Of a stretch of DNA of 24,286 nucleotides, positions 1 to 7,019 are shown piece after piece (the first letter of the stretch is position 1; every line of letters begins with the position of its first letter). Source of the DNA: Phycisphaerae bacterium. GTDB taxonomy: Bacteria; Planctomycetota; Phycisphaerae; UBA1845. The DNA lies in contig BQJS01000053.1 in the NCBI GenBank assembly GCA_021604825.1, positions 1-24,286 on the forward strand, in the 5' to 3' direction. Below the pieces are notes generated by a model. That model ran no database searches. It was not told where the DNA came from and was given only the letters and a program-made list of their open reading frames with translations. The position numbers were made by a program, and so were the translations under genes.

Positions 1-132
1 GGTGCTGAGGTTTCCCTGTCGATCGCCGTAGATATCGACTTCGTGCCCGCGGTCCATCAACCCCGTCACCTGTTTGAGGATCGGCGTGCTTGACGGATTG
101 GGAAATGACGTGACGAGGAAGGCGATTCGCAT
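1..132 (-). CDS. Glycosyltransferase, N-terminal fragment (cut by window edge)
   Basis: This is the first 44 codons of a gene that runs off the left edge. The ATG occupies 132-130 and shares one base with the TAA of the preceding glycosyltransferase (TAATG), a typical translational-coupling junction. The peptide opens MRIAFLVTSFP and continues with a TGLMDRGHEVDIY segment. It lines up without gaps with the N-terminus of the upstream gene product (MKIAVVVTQFP...TGLIDQGHEVDIF), about half the visible residues being identical. That start is the first Rossmann strand and helix of GT-B, family-4-type glycosyltransferases. The two genes are therefore probably tandem paralogues adding successive sugars to one exopolysaccharide. 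The donor-binding half is outside the window, so substrate and completeness cannot be judged. Confidence 0.8.
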   Translation of the reverse strand, partial: MRIAFLVTSFPNPSSTPILKQVTGLMDRGHEVDIYGDRQGNLST

Positions 133-1370
133 TACGACTCCCGACTCAGCAGTTCGTTATAAAGCGAAATCAACGACTCAACCTTGTCGTCGTTTTGGAA
201 ATTCGCAAGGACGTGGTCGCAGCCAGCCCGCCCCATCTCCGCCCAACGTTGCGGCTGCTCGATCAGTTGGCACAGTTGCTCAGCGATCGCATCAATGTCA
301 CGTTGTGGCACCAATACGGCTGACGCGCCTTCGCGCACACTTTCCGGTATACCCCCCACCCTACTCGCGATCACTGGAAGCCCCGACGCCTGCGCCTCCA
401 CAAGAACCGAGCCAAGGCCCTCTTCTCCACCGTCAGCCGCAACGATGCCGGTGTACAGAAACAAATGGGCATCCCCATAGACCTTACTCAACCGTTCACG
501 CGAAAGAAGCCCCAGAAACTCCACGTGCTTTTCGACTTGAAGTTGAGTGACCAATTCCTTCAGCGAATCGAGAAGCGGTCCAGCCCCCACGATCTGGTAT
601 CGCACATTCGGAAAACGTCGAGACAACTGCGCAATCGCCCGAATGCCATACTCAACTCCCTTGACTTCGACCAAACGCCCAACAGTCAGAATACGAACCT
701 CCGAACCGTCTCCGATTTGCCTTTCAGAAAAGGGGAATTCCGAAATGTCTACGCCCAATGGAAGCTTGCGAATTTTGTCATCCGAACACCCCAGCGCCTT
801 GGCTCTTCCAATCAAAAACTCTGACAACGCGAGAAACAAGTCACCTTCCTGGAAGAGCCGCTTGTACACATTTGGGCCCTGCTCGCGTGGCACGACGTTC
901 AAATCCGACCCGCGAAATTGCGTGATCAATCGCCCGGTCATCAATCCGCTATCGCGAAAGAACATGCCCTTGATGCCATTGGGGCCAAATTGGCAGTGAA
1001 TGATATCGAATGATCGTTTCTGTTTCAGACCGGGAATCGAATAAAGCAGCGCAAGCGAAGCAGCCGCCATCCGGTATCGAAAAATGTTGAGCGAGCAAAA
1101 GACCGCACGCGGTGCGCGCCAGATCCACGCGGCAATGATTCCGATCGCCTTGACCACTCTTACAATTTTATTCTTGGGCACTTCTCGATATGTCGTCCGG
1201 GCAAGCAAGCCGTACGCTTCGACCTGCGGATGCGCCCCCGCAATATCACCCCGCCGTTCTGCGAATATGTCAACCTCATGCCCCTGGTCGATGAGACCGG
1301 TGATCTGATTGAGGACGGACACCTCGGAAGATACAACCGGGAATTGAGTGACAACGACGGCGATCTTCAT
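132..1370 (-). CDS. GT4-type glycosyltransferase (exopolysaccharide biosynthesis)
   Basis: A 412-residue protein, the usual size for a cytoplasmic GT-B glycosyltransferase that transfers a sugar from a nucleotide donor to a growing lipid-linked glycan. The N-terminal acceptor domain starts MKIAVVVTQFPVVSSEVSVL and holds the GHEVDIF strand typical of colanic-acid-type family 4 enzymes. The C-terminal donor domain has GRLVEVKGVEYGIRAI and, near residues 313-335, the EGLGSVLVEAQASGLPVIAS block. This contains the E-x7-E-like donor motif, followed by GGIPESV. There is no signal peptide. The ATG at 1370 lies 29 bases after the flippase stop, and the next glycosyltransferase overlaps this gene's stop by one base, so the genes form one minus-strand operon. 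Family is clear; donor sugar and linkage are not. Confidence 0.92.
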   Translation of the reverse strand: MKIAVVVTQFPVVSSEVSVLNQITGLIDQGHEVDIFAERRGDIAGAHPQVEAYGLLARTTYREVPKNKIVRVVKAIGIIAAWIWRAPRAVFCSLNIFRYRMAAASLALLYSIPGLKQKRSFDIIHCQFGPNGIKGMFFRDSGLMTGRLITQFRGSDLNVVPREQGPNVYKRLFQEGDLFLALSEFLIGRAKALGCSDDKIRKLPLGVDISEFPFSERQIGDGSEVRILTVGRLVEVKGVEYGIRAIAQLSRRFPNVRYQIVGAGPLLDSLKELVTQLQVEKHVEFLGLLSRERLSKVYGDAHLFLYTGIVAADGGEEGLGSVLVEAQASGLPVIASRVGGIPESVREGASAVLVPQRDIDAIAEQLCQLIEQPQRWAEMGRAGCDHVLANFQNDDKVESLISLYNELLSRES

Positions 1371-1399
1371 TGAACCAGTGTCTCAGCATGCCAATGGCA

Positions 1400-2941
1400 C
1401 TATGCGCCTTCGTCCTTAACCACGTCGATCGATCCTGGACCAGACCGCGCACTTCGCAACAGCGAAAACAATTCATTCAGCGTAGCCCATCCATTCGGGA
1501 TCAGCAACCAAGAACCAAAGTACGCAACCGCATAGAGCGCCGCATCAACAAATAACCACGGGATCGACGCACCGCCAGGAACGAAAGATGACGAAACCGC
1601 ATACAGGGTTCCGGCTGCGATGAGCGACGCACAGAAACCGCGCCAAACCGAACCAAAGAAATCAGACAACTTCACCGGAGTCGGCTTGAAACAATAGATA
1701 ATTCCAGGCAGCCACAATACACAAAATGCGATACTGCAACCGGCTGCCACCCCCACGATGCCCCATTGCAACCCAATGACAAATGCAAGGGTCGTCGCGA
1801 TTGATTCAACGATGGTCCAGTAAAGCTGCCGGCGCGTGTGTGCCAATGAAACGTACACCCATCCGGTTGCGATATTGCAGGCGGTTACCATCGCCGCGGG
1901 GGCTAGGACTTGAAAGACCAAGACAGCCTCCGTCCACTGCGGCCCCAACATCGTCATGACCACTCTCTCTGCCGCGACGAAAGTGAATGCGACGATGGGC
2001 AGTCCAATGAATGTCACCAGTTGCACGCCTCTGCGGTAAAATCCCCGGTACTTTCTGGGATCATTCTGAAGTCGGCTTAGCGTTGGAATTGCGACTCCGG
2101 ATACGGGTGCATTGATCTGACGAATTGGAAGCAGGAGAAGTTGATACGCCTTCGTATACATACCAAGCGAAGTCGCCCCAAGTTTCCCCCCGATCAAGAA
2201 ATTGTCCAGATTCCGGGACACATGATTGAACAGGGAAGCTGCGGCCAGGTTGCCGCCAAAATTGATCATCGAATTCACGCCGCTGCTCCGGCGTGGGGCA
2301 CCCGGTCGCCAACCACACGCGACCCACGAACCGATCGCGATCGTGGCGGCTGCAACAAGATGCATCGCCACCAGCGCCCAATACTTCGCACCCAGAAGCG
2401 CCAGAATAATTGCGACTGTGGGTGCAGTAATCGCCGCCGCGATCTGGATGATCGCCAACGCTCTGAACTGCATTTGCCGTCGCAACAAAGCGTGATGCTG
2501 CGCAGTCAACCCACCGATCAGCATCGCCAACGAGAGGACCACGGTGATCCACATCAGCCGCGGTTCATCGTAGTACCACACGACGACAGGGGCCATTGCA
2601 GCGGTAGCTAACGTGAGCACAGCACCGATTGCGACATTCAACCAAAAGAGCGTGCTGACTTGGTCGTGATCAACAGCCGCTCGCTGAACCGTGGCCATGG
2701 ACAGACCCAAGTCCTTGAAACGCGCGACGAATCCGGTGACCACCAAAACCATCCCCATGATTCCGAAATCTTCTGGCGTCAACGCGCGGGCCAACACGTA
2801 GGTGAATCCCAAACCCAGCAAGAACTTGCTGATCTGGGCACCGGCAGTGAAGCCCCCTCCTTGAAGTGATCGCTTGCGCAGATCACCCTCGAGGTGGCTC
2901 GTTTCCAGAAAGTCGGATGGTGATGATTTGGATTTGCCCAT
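1400..2941 (-). CDS. Wzx-type polysaccharide flippase (MOP superfamily)
   Basis: A polytopic membrane protein of 513 residues counted from the ATG at 2941. Beginning at AGAQISKFLLGLGFTYVLAR it has a long run of hydrophobic helices, consistent with the 12-14 segments of Wzx/MOP lipid-linked oligosaccharide flippases. The segment ALTPEDFGIMGMVLVVTGF is the characteristic first-loop signature (A-L-x-P-x-D-[FY]-G) of this family. It should move undecaprenyl-linked repeat units across the inner membrane, which fits its place in front of two glycosyltransferases. The frame stays open upstream to a TTG at 2971. I prefer the ATG because it gives MGKSKSS..., has GGAG 14 bases upstream and avoids the rare start. 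The protein ends IDVVKDEGA before the TGA at 1400. Confidence 0.9.
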   Translation of the reverse strand: MGKSKSSPSDFLETSHLEGDLRKRSLQGGGFTAGAQISKFLLGLGFTYVLARALTPEDFGIMGMVLVVTGFVARFKDLGLSMATVQRAAVDHDQVSTLFWLNVAIGAVLTLATAAMAPVVVWYYDEPRLMWITVVLSLAMLIGGLTAQHHALLRRQMQFRALAIIQIAAAITAPTVAIILALLGAKYWALVAMHLVAAATIAIGSWVACGWRPGAPRRSSGVNSMINFGGNLAAASLFNHVSRNLDNFLIGGKLGATSLGMYTKAYQLLLLPIRQINAPVSGVAIPTLSRLQNDPRKYRGFYRRGVQLVTFIGLPIVAFTFVAAERVVMTMLGPQWTEAVLVFQVLAPAAMVTACNIATGWVYVSLAHTRRQLYWTIVESIATTLAFVIGLQWGIVGVAAGCSIAFCVLWLPGIIYCFKPTPVKLSDFFGSVWRGFCASLIAAGTLYAVSSSFVPGGASIPWLFVDAALYAVAYFGSWLLIPNGWATLNELFSLLRSARSGPGSIDVVKDEGA

Positions 2942-3170
2942 CAGTGCAGCCAGTTCTCCACGTTGCCCCAATCACGGTACGACCGAAGGCCCATCATGTT
3001 CGCATGGCCACACAAACGTTTCGATGAAACAACTGGCGACATCTTATGCAGGCGTCTCAAAAGGAGAACGAAAAAACTGCGCCGAGTAGTCCAAGCTGCT
3101 GCAACCGTTGGCCCGGATAAGAAGCGATAGGACTGTATCGACAGATCGCGCCGAATTGGAGAGTTCAGAT
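2942..3170. other. Intergenic gap within the polysaccharide locus
   Basis: A stretch of 229 bases between the acetyltransferase-like gene and the flippase, both on the minus strand. No reading frame here looks like a protein. Six T residues occur on the minus strand near 3070, but I found no stable hairpin next to them, so a terminator cannot be claimed. The gap is long enough to hold a promoter for the flippase operon; I see no convincing -35/-10 pair. Confidence 0.4.
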
Positions 3171-3764
3171 TCAAAGAGAACCGTCATCGATCGAATTCGA
3201 TGGCCCCTCACCGTCGCGCGTCCCGATGAGTTTTGCAGGGATACCGCCGATCACGCTGTTGGGTGGAAAGCTCTTGGTCACCACGGCGTTGGCGGCCACG
3301 ATGGAATTCTTTCCGATCGTGACGAATCCAATGATTCGCGCCCCCGGGAAAATTGTCACGTCGTCTTCAATGACCGGGTATCGCTCGTCGTCACCGGCGC
3401 TGGCGTCGATGGCCTTTGTGACTCGGGCACCCAAGGTCACACTATTGTAGATCGTCACCCGTCGGCCAATTCTCGAACCTGCACCGATGACGATGTCATG
3501 GGGATGGCACATCAAAAGCCCCGCCCCGATCTCTTCACTGCATTGAAACTCAACCCCCGGAACACGCGCCAGCCGCACAAGTATCAGCGACGCAAACACC
3601 GACGATGTACGGCGAGGAAACGACATGCGTCGCAGCGCCATCGCGAATCGGTAATAAACAAGTACGCGGTATCCGGGATTGAAGATGAATCGCTTTAGAA
3701 GTTGGAACGTTGATAAACGGTCCGCCGATCGTGCCGACAGGTCCACCGTGAAACATCCAAACAT
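3171..3764 (-). CDS. Serine O-acetyltransferase-like left-handed beta-helix acetyltransferase
   Basis: A 197-residue acetyl-CoA-dependent O-acetyltransferase of the CysE-like hexapeptide family. The N-terminal part (TFQLLKRFIFNPGYRVLVYYRFAMAL) is the short helical domain of the small serine-acetyltransferase type. The C-terminal part is a hexapeptide-repeat beta-helix: GAGLLMCHPHDIVIGAGSRIG, VTIYNSVTLGA, VIEDDVTIFPGARIIG, VTIGKNSIVAANAVVTKS and the closing SVIGGIPAKLIG. His residues in the CHPHDIVIG segment are the likely catalytic bases. The frame is open to 3944, but the extra N-terminus is Trp/Cys/Arg-rich and unlike the family, so I chose the ATG at 3764. Its location beside flippase and glycosyltransferase genes suggests either glycan O-acetylation or a general cysteine-pathway role. 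Close homologues of this type are common in exopolysaccharide loci. Confidence 0.85.
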   Translation of the reverse strand: MFGCFTVDLSARSADRLSTFQLLKRFIFNPGYRVLVYYRFAMALRRMSFPRRTSSVFASLILVRLARVPGVEFQCSEEIGAGLLMCHPHDIVIGAGSRIGRRVTIYNSVTLGARVTKAIDASAGDDERYPVIEDDVTIFPGARIIGFVTIGKNSIVAANAVVTKSFPPNSVIGGIPAKLIGTRDGEGPSNSIDDGSL

Positions 3765-4126
3765 ACCCACTGAATTCGACTCCTGCGCCCTGACGCACCA
3801 ACCACCCGAAACCAAACCGCACCATCGATTCGGCAGAAACCTTTCAAACCAGAACCGCATTCTCCGGCAAGGACATGAAATCAGCAACCATAAAGAACCC
3901 GGCCAAGATTCGCACCTCGTCACCCACCCCAACAGCCAACGCACCTATCGCCGAAAGGAGATCGCTGTCGAAACGGTAAGACGCTGCCGCACAATCGCGG
4001 TTCGCCGGATTCTGAGGAACTTAAAGAGATGCCGATAATGCCGACGAAACAGCGCCACCTGATGACTCGGTGCTCAAATTGCATAGGCGCTGTTTCCATA
4101 ACGACATTCACGCGGGCAAAGAGATT

Positions 4127-4654
4127 CTAAGTCGATGCTTCTGATGAGACGTCAACGGGCGTGCCGCATTCAGGACATACGCCGCTCATGTTTCCCGTTA
4201 AGTCGTAGCGGCACCTGGTGCAATGTCCATCTTCGGGTAATCGCCATTTTCGAAAGGGGCCGCGCATGAATGCAATCGCAGGATAGAAACCAAAAACCAA
4301 GAATGGAATCCAGAAGGGCATGATAATCCATGTCCTGACGTATGAATGCGCCGAGTATCGCCCATCCCACGTTATCAACTGGCGCCATGTAAACTTGAAT
4401 TCACCATCTAGCCCCAAGGGTCGCCAAAAATGATGCAAGCCTACAATTGACATTGCGTTTGCATGCGTGTCGTGGTCTTCCCAAATGAATCCGCCCTTCA
4501 TGCCTGTTGTGCAGAAGAAATATAGATGCGTCCCCGAGACCCAACCCCAATGGGTTGGATGACAAACGCCGGCAATCGCCAATATGCCAATGGTTGCCGT
4601 CGCCACCGCCAACGAAATGATAGCCGTTCGTCGAATCACGTTTCCTTGCCGCAT
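4127..4654 (-). CDS. Membrane protein with C-terminal zinc ribbon (third of three paralogues)
   Basis: An unrecognised protein of 175 residues if the ATG at 4654 is used. One hydrophobic segment lies near the N-terminus (TAIISLAVATATIGILAIAG) and a second near the middle (IIMPFWIPFLVFGFYPAIAF). The C-terminal tail carries a four-cysteine zinc ribbon, CTRCRYDLTGN then CPECG. This ribbon type is widespread in planctomycete membrane proteins of unknown function. The region between the helices is Trp-, His- and Tyr-rich and is probably extracytoplasmic. The gene overlaps the end of its upstream neighbour. A GTG at 4639 would give a GTGA overlap of 4 bases, matching the ATGA junction of the other pair, but its SD spacing is short. 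An ATG at 4708 is also in frame. Start choice is uncertain; the gene itself is well supported by the shared motif. Confidence 0.72.
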   Translation of the reverse strand: MRQGNVIRRTAIISLAVATATIGILAIAGVCHPTHWGWVSGTHLYFFCTTGMKGGFIWEDHDTHANAMSIVGLHHFWRPLGLDGEFKFTWRQLITWDGRYSAHSYVRTWIIMPFWIPFLVFGFYPAIAFMRGPFRKWRLPEDGHCTRCRYDLTGNMSGVCPECGTPVDVSSEAST

Positions 4655-5073
4655 TCTGGACACTTTGGTTCGGGTAGCCCTGTCAGGTTGTACCCGCAAT
4701 GGATGCATAGATTGCGTTTGCGACGACGACGGCAGCGGCTATAGCTGTACATCGGAAACACTGCAAGCAGAAGCAGCGGAATCCATAGCGGCATACCGAA
4801 ACGACGACCATGCGTGCCCCACAGAAACTCGGGGATTAGATCGAGTTTCGGCTTGGTGCTTTGGTGGGATTCCCAGCCTTTTTGAAATGCTCTTCGCCCA
4901 TTGATGTAGAGCTGATTCCATGTAACGTACAGGCGCACCTGACCATTCCACACGCCGACGTGCCATCCGCCGCGCTCGTATTCAACGTGGCAAAGAACAC
5001 TAAATGGATAAGCCACAAGCAGCAGTAATGTGAGAAGGCATAGAATTCTCGCTTTATTGCACATGCGTTTCAT
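4636..5073 (-). CDS. Membrane protein with C-terminal zinc ribbon (second of three paralogues)
   Basis: A 145-residue protein of unknown function with the same plan as its neighbours. It has an N-terminal hydrophobic helix (ILCLLTLLLLVAYPFSVLC), a polar middle with the segment VRLYVTWNQLYINGRRAF, a second helix (MPLWIPLLLLAVFPMYSY), a basic stretch (RCRRRRKRN) and a terminal zinc ribbon CIHCGYNLTGLPEPKCPECG. By the positive-inside rule the basic stretch places the ribbon in the cytoplasm. The ATG at 5073 overlaps the TGA of the upstream gene as ATGA, so the two are almost certainly translated from one message. The middle segment resembles that of the next gene (WRQLITWDG...), suggesting duplication. 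Confidence 0.78.
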   Translation of the reverse strand: MKRMCNKARILCLLTLLLLVAYPFSVLCHVEYERGGWHVGVWNGQVRLYVTWNQLYINGRRAFQKGWESHQSTKPKLDLIPEFLWGTHGRRFGMPLWIPLLLLAVFPMYSYSRCRRRRKRNLCIHCGYNLTGLPEPKCPECGKET

Positions 5074-5801
5074 ATTGCTTCACCGCATTCCGGGCATGTG
5101 CCTGATTCATTGCCCGTTAGGTTGTACTCACAGGTTGAGCAGACCATTGGATCAGGCTCTTTAAAGGGATACCCGAGTATCAGACGAGTAACCCAATACC
5201 ATTGAAATCCGCCTGCGATCAGCACGATCAAGAATGGAAGAAACGCGAAACGAAAGTACGGCGATGCGCCGTAGTCGAATGCGATTTCGTCGGCGAGGAA
5301 ATAGACCAAGGCAACTGGAAAATCGATGATCAAGAACAAGAACCAGACGTCCTCCATGCTGCCGTATGTGCGTCCCCAGTTCACATGCACGAGCAAGAAA
5401 ACGATACAAGCGATCATCGAGTGGATTACGAATGCGATGAGTGCGAAGTTGCGCTTTGGTGATACATTCTCAAACTTTGAAGTGGTAACCAGCGTCCCAC
5501 ATTCGCAGCACGCTCCCGAGATACTCCCCGTCAGGTCGTGATCGCAATCGACTGGCTTCCATCGCAATTTCTTATAGATCCACAACGAGACGAGGCCCGC
5601 AGCCAAGAGGAAGACGGAAATGTTGAAGGCGTATGAGCCAGTCGATTGAGGCTTCTGAATCCCCAGTTGAGAGGACTTGGCAGCAACATAGTATGCGTAC
5701 GTCCAGGTCACCCAGAAATAGCCGGCAAATAAAAAGACGGATAGAGAGACAATGAGTGCTGCTGTGGCACTGAAGCGCTCTTTCATGATTCGCTTTGCCA
5801 T
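5070..5801 (-). CDS. Polytopic membrane protein with one intact and one degenerate zinc ribbon
   Basis: A 243-residue membrane protein, first gene of the three-gene zinc-ribbon operon. Hydrophobic helices occur near the N-terminus (ALIVSLSVFLFAGYFWV), at FNISVFLLAAGLVSLWIY, at FALIAFVIHSMIACIVFLLV, at VWFLFLIIDFPVALVYFLA and at FAFLPFLIVLIAGGFQWYW. The C-terminus is a full zinc ribbon, CSTCEYNLTGNESGTCPECG. A second copy lies between helices 2 and 3, DCDHDLTGSISGACCECG, where the first cysteine of the C-x2-C pair is lost (Pro in its place) and Tyr is His. The protein may thus be a fusion of two ancestral units. The frame opens upstream to a TTG at 5846, but I chose the ATG at 5801 because the extension (MAGSCACDCG...) is not hydrophobic and needs the rare start. 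Confidence 0.75.
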   Translation of the reverse strand: MAKRIMKERFSATAALIVSLSVFLFAGYFWVTWTYAYYVAAKSSQLGIQKPQSTGSYAFNISVFLLAAGLVSLWIYKKLRWKPVDCDHDLTGSISGACCECGTLVTTSKFENVSPKRNFALIAFVIHSMIACIVFLLVHVNWGRTYGSMEDVWFLFLIIDFPVALVYFLADEIAFDYGASPYFRFAFLPFLIVLIAGGFQWYWVTRLILGYPFKEPDPMVCSTCEYNLTGNESGTCPECGEAI

Positions 5802-6016
5802 CGCGTCACCGTTGTCACCACAATCGCATGCGCAGGAACCCGCCAACCCAGCCCAGCCCGTCGATTGGCCACACCATACTATAGATCAGGCCGATCGAGG
5901 TTGCATCGATTGGGTGTCCGCTTGGGCAGAAATACCCACACCCGGGGTGTTTCACCACGTTTTTTGCGATTAATCGGATGCTCCGCGCTGCGTGCCCGTC
6001 TTCAAAATATTCCCAC
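5802..6016. other. Divergent intergenic region between zinc-ribbon operon and ArsR gene
   Basis: A gap of 215 bases between divergently transcribed units. It must hold the minus-strand promoter for the zinc-ribbon operon. A TATAGTAT-like stretch on the minus strand near 5880 is a possible -10 element, without a convincing -35. A short near-palindrome, ACACCC-G-GGGTGT, lies at 5938-5950. No gene is apparent. Confidence 0.35.
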
Positions 6017-6044
6017 TTGACATATCGTCATATTGCGATATATT
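6017..6044 (+). promoter_or_regulatory. Sigma-70-like promoter of the ArsR gene
   Basis: A perfect -35 box TTGACA (6017-6022) is separated by 16 bases from TATATT (6039-6044), which matches five of six -10 positions. Transcription would start near 6051, so the leader to the ATG at 6063 is very short and almost begins with the SD sequence AAGGAG (6051-6056). The palindrome annotated next fills the space between the two boxes, the classic place for a repressor site. Confidence 0.75.
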
Positions 6045-6050
6045 GATATT
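6022..6050 (+). promoter_or_regulatory. Operator for the ArsR-family repressor (copy 1)
   Basis: An inverted repeat ATATCG (6022-6027) / CGATAT (6036-6041) is followed by a half-site GATATT (6045-6050). The same arrangement with identical spacing recurs at 6414-6442 ahead of the next gene. In both, GCGATAT begins 13 bases, GATATT 23 bases and AGGAG 30 bases after the start of ATATCG. Its position between -35 and -10 of the regulator's promoter supports autorepression. AT-rich imperfect palindromes of this kind are normal ArsR-family targets. Confidence 0.72.
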
Positions 6051-6062
6051 AAGGAGTTTGTG

Positions 6063-6383
6063 ATGGCCAGAGCGGTCCGAAAATCTAAGAAGCCTAAATC
6101 GGCCGATATGGGGGCGTTGGGGCAGGCGGCGGAGTGTTTGAAGGTGTTGGCCCACCCGGCTCGTATTCGCATGGTGCAGATGCTGCTTTCCGGGCGGTAC
6201 ACCGTCGGCGAGTTGGCTGAGGACTGCGGCATTCCCGACAATGTCGCCTCCGAGCATCTGCGTCTGATGCAGCGGTGCGGGTTTTTCACCAGCCAGCGCG
6301 ACGGACGAAAGGTCTATTACGAGGTTGCAGAACCGCACTTGGCCGACATCATCAAATGCATCGAAAGCCGATTTATGAAGTAA
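6063..6383 (+). CDS. ArsR-family winged-helix repressor of the persulfide operon
   Basis: A 106-residue DNA-binding regulator. After a basic N-terminus (MARAVRKSKKPK) comes the ArsR fold: LGQAAECLKVLAHPARIRMVQML, then YTVGELAEDCGIPDNVASEHLRLMQRCGF as the helix-turn-helix and SQRDGRKVYYEV as the beta-hairpin wing. Cysteines are at residues 25, 55, 72 and 99. Cys55 lies in the helix where ArsR proteins carry metal-binding cysteines, and Cys99 is in the last helix. A Cys pair joining these regions would be a plausible thiol or persulfide switch, though the pattern does not match the SqrR/BigR first cysteine exactly. The ATG at 6063 is preferred over 6033 because AAGGAG lies 6 bases upstream and the earlier start falls inside the operator. 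Its neighbours and the duplicated operator point to control of the sulfur genes that follow. Confidence 0.9.
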   Translation: MARAVRKSKKPKSADMGALGQAAECLKVLAHPARIRMVQMLLSGRYTVGELAEDCGIPDNVASEHLRLMQRCGFFTSQRDGRKVYYEVAEPHLADIIKCIESRFMK

Positions 6384-6413
6384 ACTGAAGTATGGGTTTT
6401 GTTTTGGAGATAT

Positions 6414-6442
6414 ATATCGCAACGTCGCGATATTTCGATATT
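6414..6442 (+). promoter_or_regulatory. Operator for the ArsR-family repressor (copy 2)
   Basis: An inverted repeat ATATCGC (6414-6420) / GCGATAT (6427-6433) with a 6-base spacer, then GATATT at 6437-6442 and the SD AGGAG at 6444-6448. It repeats the layout of the site before the regulator gene. It lies in the 75-base gap between the regulator and the rhodanese gene, so the structural genes probably have their own repressed promoter. A -35/-10 pair is less clear here: TTGGAG at 6404-6409 is a possible -35, but spacing to TATTTC at 6431 is too long for a standard promoter. Confidence 0.65.
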
Positions 6443-6458
6443 CAGGAGCAGCTGAATC

Positions 6459-7019
6459 ATGAGCCACAAAACGATCACCCCAACCGAACTGCACGACCTG
6501 CATCAACAGGGGAAACCGATCAACCTGATTGACGTCCGCACACCGGTCGAATTCCGCGCCGTTCACGCGACGCCAGCACGCAACGTCCCGCTTGACGCGA
6601 TCGACCCTACGGCTGTCTGCCAAAGCGGAAACGCCCAAACCGACGAGCCGGTCTATCTCATCTGCCGCAGCGGTGGGCGATCGTCGAAGGCATGCGACAA
6701 ACTCATCAATTGCGGGTCCACCAACGTCGTCAGCGTCGAAGGTGGAACCGACGCATGGGATCAACTCGGCCTTCCGGTGATGCGGGGCAAGGCGGCTATG
6801 TCTTTGGAGCGCCAGGTGCGCATCGTCGCCGGGTTGCTGGTGCTGACGGGGGCGGTACTCGGGTACTTCGTTCACCCGTACTTCATCGGCCTCTCCGCAT
6901 TCGTCGGCGCGGGGTTGACCTTCGCCGGCATCACCGACACCTGCGGGATGGCCATGCTGCTCGCGAAGATGCCATGGAACCAGGTTGCAAGAGAGGCCCC
7001 GTCATGTTGTACGCTTTAA
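6459..7019 (+). CDS. Rhodanese-DUF2892 membrane-anchored sulfurtransferase (YgaP-like)
   Basis: A 186-residue protein with a single rhodanese domain (about residues 1-110) and a C-terminal DUF2892 membrane hairpin (about 118-165, with VRIVAGLLVLTGAVLGYFV and FIGLSAFVGAGLTFAGI). The rhodanese loop CRSGGRS places the persulfide-carrying cysteine at residue 69, and IDVRTPVEFRAVH is the usual N-terminal signature. This architecture equals that of E. coli YgaP, an inner-membrane sulfurtransferase. It should accept or donate sulfane sulfur at the membrane face. The C-terminus ends SCCTL, a vicinal Cys pair. An SD (CAGGAG, 6443-6448) precedes the ATG by 10 bases. The gene overlaps the TSUP gene by 16 bases, implying coupled translation and joint function. 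Confidence 0.92.
   Translation: MSHKTITPTELHDLHQQGKPINLIDVRTPVEFRAVHATPARNVPLDAIDPTAVCQSGNAQTDEPVYLICRSGGRSSKACDKLINCGSTNVVSVEGGTDAWDQLGLPVMRGKAAMSLERQVRIVAGLLVLTGAVLGYFVHPYFIGLSAFVGAGLTFAGITDTCGMAMLLAKMPWNQVAREAPSCCTL

Noticed and set aside
3108..3698. A 196-codon plus-strand open frame
   Set aside because: It is antisense to the hexapeptide acetyltransferase gene, with no recognisable motif and an implausible Arg/His/Asp-rich composition.
3765..3944. N-terminal extension of the acetyltransferase-like protein
   Set aside because: The extra 60 residues are Trp/Cys/Arg-rich, do not resemble the family and would make the protein longer than usual for this short type.
5938..5950. Near-palindrome ACACCC-G-GGGTGT
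   Set aside because: It is short, single-copy, not placed on a recognisable promoter, and could occur by chance; noted only within the intergenic entry.
5970..6875. A 301-codon open frame on the minus strand across the regulator and rhodanese genes
   Set aside because: Its composition is that of an antisense shadow and it would cover the operator, promoter and two well-supported plus-strand genes.
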